Assembly (NCBI GenBank): GCA_027334565.1
Contig: DAHWUP010000003.1
Coordinates: forward strand, 1 to 64,000
Length of the DNA stretch: 64,000 bases
Reading direction: 5' to 3'
Origin: Candidatus Levyibacteriota bacterium
GTDB lineage: Bacteria > Patescibacteria > Microgenomatia > Levybacterales > UBA12049
Of this stretch, positions 1 through 7,209 are shown piece by piece (within the stretch, counting starts at the first letter, position 1; each line of letters starts with the position of its first letter). The notes beneath the pieces were generated by a model, which worked only from the letters and a program-made list of their open reading frames with translations, was not told where the DNA came from and did no database searches. A program made the translations under genes and the position numbers.

Positions 1-69
1 AAGGCAGAAGAATTAATCAAAAAAGATACTTCGTTTAGGCATCAATCCGTATTCTTAAGACAGAACTAA
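1..69 (+). CDS. 3' end of an unidentified gene (partial)
   Basis: An open frame enters from the left edge and stops at TAA 67-69. Its 22 visible residues are Lys/Glu/Arg-rich and look like the C-terminal tail of a real protein. Too little is present to name a family, and a chance open frame of this length cannot be excluded. The following 70 bases up to the arsR promoter contain no recognisable gene. Confidence 0.3.
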   Translation, partial: KAEELIKKDTSFRHQSVFLRQN

Positions 70-136
70 AAATGTAATTTTACTATGGTATCAATCCTCA
101 ATATTGCTACTAAAATAAAAGTTTTTAATTAGGCCA

Positions 137-165
137 TTGACTATATGAATATTCGTTCATATAAT
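137..165 (+). promoter_or_regulatory. arsR promoter with embedded ArsR-type operator
   Basis: TTGACT (137-142), a 17-base spacer and a perfect TATAAT (160-165). A perfect 8-base inverted repeat, TATATGAA (142-149) and TTCATATA (156-163) separated by 6 bases, fills the spacer and touches both hexamers. A dimeric repressor bound there would block RNA polymerase. This is the classical position and symmetry of an ArsR/SmtB operator, so autoregulation by the next gene is the natural inference. Confidence 0.8.
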
Positions 166-171
166 ATATTC

Positions 172-498
172 ATGAAGCAAAAATTTAATTGCTGTAATCC
201 TACTAATGTAAAGTCACTAAATGTTTCCAATCTTTCATCGGTTCTAAAGCTTACCTCGGAAGAAACCAGACTTAAGATATTATGCATCTTAAAAGACGGT
301 GAGCATTGTGTGTGCGAAATAATGGAACACATAAATCAGTCCCAAAGCCTGATATCACATCATCTTAAAGACTTAAAAGAAGCAGAAATAATCGTTGACG
401 ATAAAAGAGGGCTTAATGTGTTTTATGCGCTTACTCCCAAGGGCAAAAAAATTACGGAATTACTGCTTGGCATTGAAGCGCAGGTGGCAAATTTATGA
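172..498 (+). CDS. ArsR/SmtB-family metalloregulator
   Basis: A winged-helix repressor of 108 aa that should release DNA on binding a thiophilic metal or metalloid. The central CVCEI motif in helix 3 matches the arsenite-sensing site of ArsR proteins (CVCDL), and an extra Cys-Cys pair lies near the N terminus. The segment with SQSLISHHL is the recognition helix. An in-frame ATG at 145 lies inside the operator and upstream of the expected transcription start, so ATG 172, six bases after the -10 hexamer, is preferred; the transcript would be leaderless. The stop overlaps the next start as ATGA. The metal specificity (As, Sb or another) is inferred from the motif. Confidence 0.88.
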   Translation: MKQKFNCCNPTNVKSLNVSNLSSVLKLTSEETRLKILCILKDGEHCVCEIMEHINQSQSLISHHLKDLKEAEIIVDDKRGLNVFYALTPKGKKITELLLGIEAQVANL

Positions 499-737
499 AT
501 ATACAGGTTTTAGGTTCAGGTTGTACAAACTGCAAAAGGCTTTACGAATTAACAAAAGAGATTGTAAAAGAATTAAACCTCGATGCAAAAGTAGATTATG
601 TTACCGACGTCTCCAAAATAGTTGAGATGGGAATCATGCAAAGTCCTGTTCTTGCGGTTAACGGGAAGCCGGTCATGGTCGGATTTGTTCCCAATAAGGA
701 GAAAATTAAAGACTTGATAATCAAAGAGATGAATTAA
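495..737 (+). CDS. Thioredoxin-like small redox-active disulfide protein
   Basis: 80 aa with one thioredoxin/glutaredoxin fold domain and a GCTNC (CxxC) active site near residue 10, then the cis-proline strand SPVLAV. It resembles the TM0996/MTH895-type redox-active disulfide protein 2 family, which is often encoded beside PF03773 permeases and ArsR regulators. It overlaps arsR by four bases (ATGA) and lies seven bases before the permease, so the three form one operon. The likely role is thiol-disulfide exchange with the metalloid, the permease or the regulator. No signal peptide is visible, so it is cytoplasmic. Confidence 0.85.
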   Translation: MNIQVLGSGCTNCKRLYELTKEIVKELNLDAKVDYVTDVSKIVEMGIMQSPVLAVNGKPVMVGFVPNKEKIKDLIIKEMN

Positions 738-744
738 TTTTATT

Positions 745-1716
745 ATGGACCCCTTTTATCCGGTGCAGGTTTTGGCGGACTTTGTGGCCTATGGCTTATT
801 TAATTTGGGTAAAACAAGTCTTTGGGGAAGCGCTTTGGATTTCTTTATTTACGATAGCATCAAGATACTCGTTCTTCTTCTGGCGATCATATTCCTGGTT
901 TCCTATCTTAGATCGTTTTTGTCTCCTGAAAAAACCAGAAAATTTCTTACAAAGCGATTTACTGTTTTCGGAAATATTCTGGCTGCGCTTTTCGGCATTA
1001 TCACTCCTTTTTGTTCGTGCTCGGCCGTGCCGTTGTTCATAGGTTTTGTTGAAAGCGGAGTCCCCTTAGGAGCTACTTTTTCTTATCTAATTTCGGCTCC
1101 GATGGTTAACGAGGTTGCGCTGGTCATGTTGTTCGGACTGTTCGGGTTTTCGGTTGCTTTCCTATACGCGTTATCGGGCGTTACAATAGCTGTTTTGGTC
1201 GGATATATAATGGGCAGGATGCATCTTGAGCCGTTGGTTGAAGATTATGTCTGGAAAATAAAAGCGGGAGATTCATCCAAGGAGCAAGAATTAACAACAA
1301 AGGACAGGATAAATGATGCCTACCTGTATACCTTGGATCTAATTAAAAAGGTCTATCCTTTTGTTTTGCTCGGGGTTGGGATAGGGGCACTAATTCACGG
1401 TTATGCGCCTTCGAACGCTTTGACAAAAATAGCCGGAAAGGGAAATATCATAGCCGTTCCGATTGCGGTTTTGATCGGGGTCCCTTTGTATTCAAACTCG
1501 GCCGGAACCATACCTATCATCCAGGCTTTAATTTCAAAAGGTCTGCCTTTGGGGACAGCTTTGGCATTTATGATGTCCGTAACCGCGTTATCTTTTCCCG
1601 AAATGGTAATTTTGCGAAAGGTACTGAAACCAAAACTCCTCGGGATTTACATCGCAATTCTGGTCGCAGGAATAATATTTACAGGATATTTATTCAACTT
1701 CGTATTGAACCAATAA
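745..1716 (+). CDS. ArsP/PF03773-family permease
   Basis: A 323-aa integral membrane protein with about eight predicted helices in two repeats. The first half holds FCSCSAVPLF followed by a PMVNEV segment, and the second half has the matching Ser/Asn-rich YSNSAGTIPI. This cysteine-containing signature is typical of the PF03773 permeases (ArsP, SO_0444), which export organoarsenicals or act in metal resistance. A hydrophilic cytoplasmic loop lies at about residues 170-195. As the last gene of the arsR operon it is the probable effector of the resistance system. The exact substrate cannot be read from the sequence. Confidence 0.85.
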   Translation: MDPFYPVQVLADFVAYGLFNLGKTSLWGSALDFFIYDSIKILVLLLAIIFLVSYLRSFLSPEKTRKFLTKRFTVFGNILAALFGIITPFCSCSAVPLFIGFVESGVPLGATFSYLISAPMVNEVALVMLFGLFGFSVAFLYALSGVTIAVLVGYIMGRMHLEPLVEDYVWKIKAGDSSKEQELTTKDRINDAYLYTLDLIKKVYPFVLLGVGIGALIHGYAPSNALTKIAGKGNIIAVPIAVLIGVPLYSNSAGTIPIIQALISKGLPLGTALAFMMSVTALSFPEMVILRKVLKPKLLGIYIAILVAGIIFTGYLFNFVLNQ

Positions 1717-1734
1717 GCTTGCTGATTTGGATTA

Positions 1735-1763
1735 TTGACTTTTAGCTTAAAAAACTCTATATA
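1735..1763 (+). promoter_or_regulatory. Promoter of the 73-aa gene
   Basis: TTGACT (1735-1740), 17 bases, TATATA (1758-1763), with an overlapping TATATT two bases further on. The start ATG at 1774 follows ten bases later, so the leader would be almost absent and no Shine-Dalgarno site fits. Confidence 0.5.
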
Positions 1764-1773
1764 TTATAGAAAT

Positions 1774-1995
1774 ATGGCAATAAATCCTGCCGAAAGCGAA
1801 AAATCGGCTAATCAACCAAAACCTATAATTCCCGATACGTTACGGCCTGAAGGTTATAATGCTTTCCTAAAACGGATACGGGAAGCCAGAGAGGGGAGCG
1901 ATCCCAACGCGAGTGAGTACGGTATAGTGTCCCAACAGGAAATAGACAGGTTGATACCCCGTCATGGTGTAGGAAGAAGAAAAAGGTCCGCTTAA
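1774..1995 (+). CDS. Small basic hypothetical protein
   Basis: 73 aa, hydrophilic and charged, with a proline-rich N-terminal third and an Arg/Lys tail (GRRKRSA). No family is recognised. The start at ATG 1774 is chosen because the promoter hexamers lie directly upstream. Its stop overlaps, by four bases, the stop of the convergent pilus ATPase gene. The basic tail might bind nucleic acid, but that is only a guess. Confidence 0.55.
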   Translation: MAINPAESEKSANQPKPIIPDTLRPEGYNAFLKRIREAREGSDPNASEYGIVSQQEIDRLIPRHGVGRRKRSA

Positions 1996-3161
1996 AATCC
2001 GATTTTTCGCATCACTTCATCAATGGTAGTTATTCCGTCGATAGCTTTTTTTATTCCGGCCTGTTTAAGGGTCATGAACCCGCTTTTTGCAATAAATTCG
2101 TAATAAGAGGCTACCGGTTTGTTATCGATTATCAAAGACTTAAGGTCATAAGTGAATGGAACTATCTCAAAAATTCCGATCCTTCCCAAATATCCGGTTC
2201 CCCTGCATAGTTCGCAGCCTTTGCCTTTCCTGAAAGCAACATTCGGAAAACCGGGGCCTAAAAACCTCTGCTCCAATGCGCCCGGTGTGTACTGTATCAG
2301 GCAGGAAGTGCAATTTTTCCTTAGCAATCTGGTAGATATTACGCTTCGTATCGACTGCGCTATGACGGAGCGGGTGATACCAAGCTCGGTAAGTCTCACC
2401 ACTAGGGCCGGGATGTCGAAAGCGTGAAACGAAGAAAGAACGAACACACCGCTAAGCGCGGCCTGCATGGTGGTCTGCAAAGTTTCTTTGTCCCTTATTT
2501 CCCCGATCATGATGATATCCGGGTCCTGTCTAAGTATCGAGCGAAGAAGCGTATTATAATCCAGTCCGACCCTTTCGTTGATTTGCGACTGGGTGATGTG
2601 CGGCATGTTGTATTCGACCGGATCCTCGACCGTTATGATGTTTCTGGTCGGAGTATCCAGTTCGCTTAAGAGTGCATAGATAAGCGTTGATTTTCCGGAG
2701 CCGGTCGGCCCGGTCGTTAAAAGCAGGCCGTTGGGACTAAGCAAGATCTGCTCTAAAAGTTCAAGCTGCGTTTTTTCAAAACCCATTGTCCTAATATTGC
2801 CGAGCATAGACTCCCTGTTTAAGACCCTTAACACCAGAGTTTCACCGTATTGGGTCGGCATGGTGGAGACCCTCATGCTGTATATTTTTTCTCCCTGGTT
2901 GAACTGGATGTGTCCGTCCTGAGGAAGTTTATGGTTGGTTATATCCAGCTCGGAAAGGATTTTTATCCTTGATGCGATCATGTTAATGGAATCCAAGGGT
3001 AAGGTTTTATAAGTATGTAAAGCCCCGTCCAGGCGGAAACGGATGGTGACATTGGTTTGCCCGGGTTCGATATGGATGTCGCTCGCTTTCTGTTCGAGCG
3101 CTGCTTTTAAGATGTCGATGAACCAGTCGTTATTGCCGTTTTGGGTGATATCGGTTTGCAT
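1992..3161 (-). CDS. Type IV pilus / type II secretion ATPase (PilB/GspE-like)
   Basis: 389 aa. The order is an N-terminal ATPase subdomain (KASDIHIEP, about residues 25-110), Walker A GPTGSGKST (about residue 150), an Asp box, Walker B with DPDIIMIGEIRD, a His box, and a C-terminal zinc-binding module with two CxxC pairs (CTSC and CELC), the last typical of PilB/GspE rather than PilT. It powers pilin assembly from the cytoplasmic face. It is shorter than classical PilB because the long N-terminal MshEN/T2SSE_N domain is missing. The His box reads SSFHAFD, where STLHTND is usual. No other pilus gene is nearby, so it stands alone here. Confidence 0.88.
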   Translation of the reverse strand: MQTDITQNGNNDWFIDILKAALEQKASDIHIEPGQTNVTIRFRLDGALHTYKTLPLDSINMIASRIKILSELDITNHKLPQDGHIQFNQGEKIYSMRVSTMPTQYGETLVLRVLNRESMLGNIRTMGFEKTQLELLEQILLSPNGLLLTTGPTGSGKSTLIYALLSELDTPTRNIITVEDPVEYNMPHITQSQINERVGLDYNTLLRSILRQDPDIIMIGEIRDKETLQTTMQAALSGVFVLSSFHAFDIPALVVRLTELGITRSVIAQSIRSVISTRLLRKNCTSCLIQYTPGALEQRFLGPGFPNVAFRKGKGCELCRGTGYLGRIGIFEIVPFTYDLKSLIIDNKPVASYYEFIAKSGFMTLKQAGIKKAIDGITTIDEVMRKIGF

Positions 3162-3171
3162 ACCTGATTCT

Positions 3172-3201
3172 ATTTTAAATAAATATTAACTGTCGAGTCA
3201 A
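3172..3201 (-). promoter_or_regulatory. Promoter of the pilus ATPase gene
   Basis: On the minus strand: TTGACT (3201-3196), 18 bases, TAAAAT (3177-3172), then ten bases to ATG 3161. A very short leader is predicted. Confidence 0.55.
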
Positions 3202-3234
3202 ATTACGCAAAATTCATATTAAAACGCAGCCTTT

Positions 3235-3924
3235 TCATTGCGCCTGACCCAAAGAAAGGTGGGATAATGATTGTTCTTCAAGCTGTTTAAGGTTTTTGAT
3301 GATCAAATTATGTTTTTTTATTTCGATGACCTTTGACTTCATCAGTAAGGACAGTTCGCGGCTGGTGGTTTCCCTGGCGAGCCCGGCCAAAGAGCCAAGA
3401 ATTCTGTGGGTAATCGGAAAACTCAGCACTTTTTCTCCGTTATGATTGTTCATCGAAAAATAACGCGTCAGGTAAAGTATCGCCGAGGCCAGCTGTTGGG
3501 GCGCGTTTCTGTTTGACAAGCTACTGTCGATAAGTACGCGGGAAATGACATCGAGATATTTAATAACCAGTTTCATGATCTCGTAATACAGGTCGGGGTT
3601 TGCTTTGATAAAATCGAGCGCAATTTTTTTTGGGATTTTTTGGACGGTGGCATTGGTCAGTGTTTCGAAAGCGTAAATGTTCGGTTTGCCCGAAAATGCG
3701 GATATAAGCGGAAAAATTGCCGTTTGCCTTAGCACCTGAAGGGTGAGTTCTTTGCCTTCGCGCGAGATAACGTAAACTCTGACATATCCCGATTTTAAAT
3801 AAAAAAGATAGTCACTGTCATCTCCAGTTTCTATCAGTACGCGGTTTTTAGTATATTTCTTTTCTGCCCCGAATTTCTGGAGGGAACTTAAATTAAGCCG
3901 GTTCTTTGCAGATAGGTTTTTCAT
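3235..3924 (-). CDS. Crp/Fnr-family transcription regulator
   Basis: 229 aa with an N-terminal cyclic-nucleotide-binding-like beta barrel (about residues 15-125), a dimerisation helix and a C-terminal winged helix. The recognition helix carries ARETTSR, keeping the Arg-Glu and distal Arg that contact DNA in CRP and FNR. The effector barrel lacks the Gly-Glu...Arg-Ser phosphate-binding set of cAMP-binding CRP, and there is no cysteine cluster for an FNR iron-sulfur centre, so the ligand is unknown. ATG 3924 is chosen because the upstream ATG 3945 sits one base after the -10 hexamer; a GGAGG lies 11 bases before ATG 3924. A matching palindrome occurs at 7050-7067. Confidence 0.85.
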   Translation of the reverse strand: MKNLSAKNRLNLSSLQKFGAEKKYTKNRVLIETGDDSDYLFYLKSGYVRVYVISREGKELTLQVLRQTAIFPLISAFSGKPNIYAFETLTNATVQKIPKKIALDFIKANPDLYYEIMKLVIKYLDVISRVLIDSSLSNRNAPQQLASAILYLTRYFSMNNHNGEKVLSFPITHRILGSLAGLARETTSRELSLLMKSKVIEIKKHNLIIKNLKQLEEQSLSHLSLGQAQ

Positions 3925-3946
3925 ATCATACAAAGCCTCCAACATT

Positions 3947-3976
3947 ATTATATACCTAAAAGTCAAAAATATTCAA
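3947..3976 (-). promoter_or_regulatory. Promoter of the Crp/Fnr gene
   Basis: On the minus strand: TTGAAT (3976-3971), 18 bases, TATAAT (3952-3947). The expected transcription start lies downstream of ATG 3945, which decides for the in-frame ATG at 3924. Confidence 0.6.
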
Positions 3977-4034
3977 AAAACTTTTTTTACGGTTGATTTG
4001 GGCCTTAAAAGTATGATACGATATTTAAACACTT

Positions 4035-4505
4035 GTGAAAATAATCGGCAGCCTGAGGGACTCGGACGAGGTCCAAAAGCGCATCATCAAAAAACTTGAG
4101 GAGGCAAAGTCCAAGGACAAGCAGGGCAGGGTAGGCTTCGTATCGGGGCCATTCTTCTCCAACGGGCCGCTTCGGGTCGTGCGCAATTACCGTCAGCTTC
4201 GAAAGTACGCACGACATATCCGGGAAAGTGTCGATTTTCCGGTTTTTTCCGCGATAGATTTTATCAGCAGGGCCGCTTTAATGAAACTTACCTCGCAAAA
4301 TTACCACACCGGCGAATTCTGGAAAAAGATCATCGGTTCGGGATTTGTGACCGATATCTATATGGCTCCCAACTGGGAAAAATCCAAAGGAGCCAGAAGC
4401 GAGCATGAGGCGGCAAAAGAGTGCGGTATAAAGATCAATTATCTTAAACATTTTGGAAGTGACGGTTTTCAGCAGACGCTTGATCCGGGTAGATTAACGG
4501 CTTAG
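4035..4505 (+). CDS. DUF4406 / nucleoside 2-deoxyribosyltransferase-like protein
   Basis: 156 aa, starting with GTG just after a TTGATT / TACGAT promoter. The C-terminal half contains YMAPNWEKSKGARSEHEAA, which resembles the DUF4406 signature (Pro-Gly/Asn-Trp...SxGARxEHxxA) of nucleoside 2-deoxyribosyltransferase-fold proteins, where the Glu is the proposed nucleophile. Enzymes of this fold cleave or exchange N-glycosidic bonds of nucleosides or nucleotides. The N-terminal half is less conserved. It overlaps the convergent membrane protein gene by 12 bases. Activity and substrate are inferred from the motif only. Confidence 0.6.
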   Translation: MKIIGSLRDSDEVQKRIIKKLEEAKSKDKQGRVGFVSGPFFSNGPLRVVRNYRQLRKYARHIRESVDFPVFSAIDFISRAALMKLTSQNYHTGEFWKKIIGSGFVTDIYMAPNWEKSKGARSEHEAAKECGIKINYLKHFGSDGFQQTLDPGRLTA

Positions 4506-5279
4506 TGACCTTCTGTCGGGTTCGATATCCTCGTGCGTAATGCTTAGATAAGCGACAAAAATAATTATCAATATCGTCAAAACCAGCGATACTATTTCGT
4601 CTCCCAGACCCAATCCTCCCAAAATCGGTTTTCCAAACCAGTCCGCAAAGGACGCTCCGAACGGCCGGGTGATGATATAGGCAAACCAGAAGGAAAAGAT
4701 ATTATTCCATTTGAATTTCCAATAACCAACGCCCGGGATAAAAAAGATAACGGCAAACAAAATCCCCGACAAAAGATAGCCTAATCCCAAAGTCGCCGCG
4801 GTCATGTCGCCTGCCGCAGTTCCTAAAGCAAATGTGGTCATTACCGTCGCCCAGTAGAAAAGTTCGCGCCTTAAAGTGTAAATGCTGTGTATGGAGAGCG
4901 TCCTTTCGGTAAAATACCAGGCGGCAAAAACGATTATAAGACAAACGGCAAAAAATACGGTCGTCACAACATAGGGAATCCCAAACCCAACGTGTAATAC
5001 ATCGGCCGCCATTGTCCCGAAAACCGCTACCATCACTACCGCCAGCCAATAGACCCAGGGAATGTATCTTTTGACCCTAAGCTGAAGCGAAAGCGCCAGG
5101 ACAAGCCCGACAAAACCGATAGCTACCGCAACGTACGGGTTGATGCTATAGACCAGGTAGTCCGACGTTGACTCGCCCAAAGCGGTCGACAACAGCTTGA
5201 TGATCCAAAAGATCAGGGTGATTTGCGGGACTTTGATAAGAGTCTGTCGTAAAAGAAGCTTTTGTGCTAAACCAAGCAT
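4494..5279 (-). CDS. COG4705/DUF347-repeat membrane protein
   Basis: 261 aa, about eight hydrophobic helices and almost no soluble part. Several internal repeats share a pattern of aromatic, small and acidic residues: KVPQITLIFWIIKLLSTALG near the N terminus, then copies ending in TAAGDMT and RPFGASFADW. This is the layout of the COG4705 membrane-anchored proteins with DUF347 repeats. The function of the family is unknown; conserved acidic residues inside the membrane would suit transport. Its own promoter (TTACAA, 17 bases, TACAAT) ends six bases before the ATG, so a leaderless transcript is likely. Confidence 0.75.
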   Translation of the reverse strand: MLGLAQKLLLRQTLIKVPQITLIFWIIKLLSTALGESTSDYLVYSINPYVAVAIGFVGLVLALSLQLRVKRYIPWVYWLAVVMVAVFGTMAADVLHVGFGIPYVVTTVFFAVCLIIVFAAWYFTERTLSIHSIYTLRRELFYWATVMTTFALGTAAGDMTAATLGLGYLLSGILFAVIFFIPGVGYWKFKWNNIFSFWFAYIITRPFGASFADWFGKPILGGLGLGDEIVSLVLTILIIIFVAYLSITHEDIEPDRRSLSR

Positions 5280-5285
5280 CTTATT

Positions 5286-5314
5286 ATTGTAACTCCCGTA
5301 TCAAAAAATTGTAA
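5286..5314 (-). promoter_or_regulatory. Promoter of the DUF347 membrane protein
   Basis: On the minus strand: TTACAA (5314-5309), exactly 17 bases, TACAAT (5291-5286), then six bases to ATG 5279. No room remains for a ribosome binding site. Confidence 0.6.
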
Positions 5315-5441
5315 GTGTCAAACAAAACCGGGTCGGTGATTTGCGTTACGGACAAAGCATTTCTCTATAAGGTAAGGTATCTGTCATCTTTATTCACTTT
5401 CGAATTTATTAAAAATTATGACCCAATCTATTCTTTTCGGG

Positions 5442-5450
5442 AGGAGGTGA
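5442..5450 (+). promoter_or_regulatory. Strong Shine-Dalgarno site
   Basis: AGGAGGTGA lies five bases before ATG 5456. It fixes the start of the small secreted protein and rules out the longer frame opening at 5315. Confidence 0.8.
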
Positions 5451-5455
5451 ATACA

Positions 5456-5710
5456 ATGAAAAAACTGATAATTGCAGGAGCCGCAGCAGGATTACTGTTA
5501 GCTAGCGCCGCCGGCGCATTTGCAGCAGGGGCGGGTGATGGCTCTCAGGCTTCTGCTTGTGGTGCGGTTCACGGTGCATTCGCAGACGTGAATGGTAATT
5601 TTGGAATTCTTGGTACATTAGGTGGTACCCCAGGTTATCACGATGGAGCTGTAGGTCAAGAATCGGGAGCTACCGGTTACAATAATTCTAATACCGGTTG
5701 TACTCCATAA
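5456..5710 (+). CDS. Small secreted Gly/Ala-rich protein
   Basis: 84 aa. A Lys-Lys start, a run of Ala/Leu/Gly and AAGAFAA form a classical signal peptide with cleavage expected near residue 24, leaving about 60 residues rich in Gly, Ala and Asn with two cysteines (near residue 35 and third from the end) that could form one disulfide. No family is recognised. The strong Shine-Dalgarno site and the following Rho-independent terminator mark a well-expressed single-gene transcript. It could be a surface or matrix peptide; LepB encoded at 20.0 kb could process it. Confidence 0.75.
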   Translation: MKKLIIAGAAAGLLLASAAGAFAAGAGDGSQASACGAVHGAFADVNGNFGILGTLGGTPGYHDGAVGQESGATGYNNSNTGCTP

Positions 5711-5729
5711 ATTGACTTAACAATTTAAA

Positions 5730-5766
5730 ACAACTCATTTGCCTTAAGCGAATGAGTTGTTTTTTT
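5730..5766 (+). terminator. Rho-independent terminator
   Basis: ACAACTCATT (5730-5739) pairs perfectly with AATGAGTTGT (5751-5760) and is followed by a run of T. It ends the small secreted protein transcript and closely resembles the terminator at 9005-9040. Confidence 0.9.
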
Positions 5767-5801
5767 GGTTTGGCAGAATAATTTTTAATGGGGACAGATA
5801 T

Positions 5802-5830
5802 TTGACTATTTTACTATAAAGTTATATTAT
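5802..5830 (+). promoter_or_regulatory. Promoter of the coiled-coil protein gene
   Basis: TTGACT (5802-5807), 17 bases, TATTAT (5825-5830); ATG 5841 follows ten bases later. Confidence 0.6.
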
Positions 5831-5840
5831 AGGACCAATT

Positions 5841-6314
5841 ATGTCGTTTTTCGAGCGATTAAAAAGACAACAAGAAGAAGCTATGCAAAGCAGCAGAAGG
5901 CAAGTAGCCGAAGCGGAGCGTCTTGCAAGAGAATGGGAAGTGCATCAAGCTGCATTTGAACGAGAGGAAGCTATAAGGGATGAGCAAAGGAAAAGGGCAC
6001 TTAACAATAGCTCTGTGCCTCAAATGGCCAGAGTGCTAGGCAATTTGACCGGAGGTAATATCGTCTTGTCGGAAAAAGGAACAACTCTTGATGTCGAATG
6101 GCCGGACGAGGAACACAGCGTGGTCCGTTATATTCGCATTGAAGGGATCGAAGACGGCTCCGTGCGAATAGGAGATATGGAGTTGAATCCGGGACAAGTT
6201 CGAGATAGGCAAGCAATTGAAGAAGCGCTAGAGTCTGCATGTAAAAAACCCAACGAGTATTGGCCTAAGGCCGGATCACGTTTCGATATGTTTCCCGGCG
6301 ATCCCGGTTACTAA
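5841..6314 (+). CDS. Hypothetical protein with N-terminal coiled coil
   Basis: 157 aa. Residues 3-50 are a long charged helix rich in Glu, Arg, Gln and Ala, probably a coiled coil. Residues 60-130 look like a small mixed alpha/beta domain, and the C terminus is Pro/Gly-rich. No signal peptide or membrane segment is visible and no family is recognised. It is a separate transcription unit between two terminator-like or promoter regions. Real coding is supported by its own promoter and the absence of a competing frame. Confidence 0.6.
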   Translation: MSFFERLKRQQEEAMQSSRRQVAEAERLAREWEVHQAAFEREEAIRDEQRKRALNNSSVPQMARVLGNLTGGNIVLSEKGTTLDVEWPDEEHSVVRYIRIEGIEDGSVRIGDMELNPGQVRDRQAIEEALESACKKPNEYWPKAGSRFDMFPGDPGY

Positions 6315-6402
6315 GCGCTTCTCAATTTAATCCTCGACCACCTTCTTCTTATTTGCAAGTTTACAAGTATGGGTTGTTCTTTTTAAAAGGCAGGCCTTTT
6401 AA

Positions 6403-6431
6403 TTGAATTAGCGTTAAGTTACGTATATAAT
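6403..6431 (+). promoter_or_regulatory. Promoter of the methyltransferase-like gene
   Basis: TTGAAT (6403-6408), exactly 17 bases, TATAAT (6426-6431). ATG 6440 begins eight bases later, predicting a leaderless mRNA. Confidence 0.7.
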
Positions 6432-6439
6432 CCCTATCC

Positions 6440-7006
6440 ATGGCAAGTCCCGAATATGAAATTGTTATCCAAAGTCCCCAAGGAAACCAGGATCCGCAAA
6501 GACGGTATACAAGTTTGGATTTCAATATCCCGGGCTTTAAGCACGCGACCGGCGATAACGAGGGAAAAGATCTGGCAGGCTTTTTAAAAGCCGATATCTT
6601 TTCCCCCCAAGATTTTCCCAAAGTTGTTGACCTTTTTGCCGGAGACGGTTCGTGGGCGCAAAGGCTGGTTTCTTCGGGTTGGAGGGCGGAAGACATTACT
6701 TGCATAGACAGGGCCCAAACGGAAACGCCCTTGGTCGGGGATTTAAGCTGGTACTATTGGGATCTGGCGCTTTTGGCACGGGCGATAAAGGACGCAAGTA
6801 TCATGCCGGATGAGGTCTTGGGACTTAAGGGTAAATTTGACCTGGCGTTTCTTTCATTCGGAGCATGTTACCTTCCGAGTACGGCCGCAAGTCCCGACGA
6901 ATTTTGCGGGTTCTTCCTAAGAAACGGCGGTATGGCTTATATAGAAGGGGATTTAAAGCAAAAAGGAGAAGACGGCAAACTTATTCCCCTGTCAAAATTT
7001 AATTAA
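6440..7006 (+). CDS. SAM-dependent methyltransferase-like protein
   Basis: 188 aa. VVDLFAGDGSWA at about residue 62 is a clear motif I (AdoMet-binding glycine loop) followed by an acidic strand end (CID) expected to hold the ribose; DLAFLSFGACYL would be the motif IV strand. The C-terminal part is shorter than in most class I methyltransferases and ends soon after a GGMAYIEGDL strand, so it may be a compact or degenerate member. The substrate is unknown. It is transcribed alone from a consensus promoter. Confidence 0.6.
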   Translation: MASPEYEIVIQSPQGNQDPQRRYTSLDFNIPGFKHATGDNEGKDLAGFLKADIFSPQDFPKVVDLFAGDGSWAQRLVSSGWRAEDITCIDRAQTETPLVGDLSWYYWDLALLARAIKDASIMPDEVLGLKGKFDLAFLSFGACYLPSTAASPDEFCGFFLRNGGMAYIEGDLKQKGEDGKLIPLSKFN

Positions 7007-7049
7007 TAAATTTAAAACCTTAAGACCTAACTTAAATTAAACTTAAAAA

Positions 7050-7067
7050 ATGTGAGTTATGTCACAT
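7050..7067 (+). promoter_or_regulatory. CRP/FNR-type operator
   Basis: ATGTGA (7050-7055), six bases, TCACAT (7062-7067) is a perfect palindrome matching the CRP consensus TGTGA-N6-TCACA. A TATAAG hexamer at 7089-7094 with no good -35 puts the site at about -42 from the expected start, the class II activator position. The Crp/Fnr protein encoded at 3235-3924 is an obvious candidate ligand; that link is inferred. Confidence 0.7.
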
Positions 7068-7193
7068 CTTTTGGCAATCGGGCTGTGTTATAAGCATAAA
7101 TATGAAAGACTGTCGTAGTAAGCAGCATGAATTTACTACATTATAAAATTTAACCCCGAATTTATATCCACCGCGAAAAATAGCCTTAAAAGG

Positions 7194-7203
7194 AAGGAGG
7201 TGA
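7194..7203 (+). promoter_or_regulatory. Strong Shine-Dalgarno site
   Basis: AAGGAGGTGA lies six bases before ATG 7210 and fixes the start of the secreted protein. Confidence 0.85.
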
Positions 7204-7209
7204 AAATAC

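Noticed and set aside
5315..5455. Longer N-terminal extension of the small secreted protein
   Set aside because: The strong Shine-Dalgarno site and signal peptide begin at ATG 5456; the extension would bury the signal peptide.
6384..6400. AAAAGG-CAGG-CCTTTT hairpin as terminator
   Set aside because: Short A/T-rich stem without a proper T tract and too close to the next promoter; not convincing.
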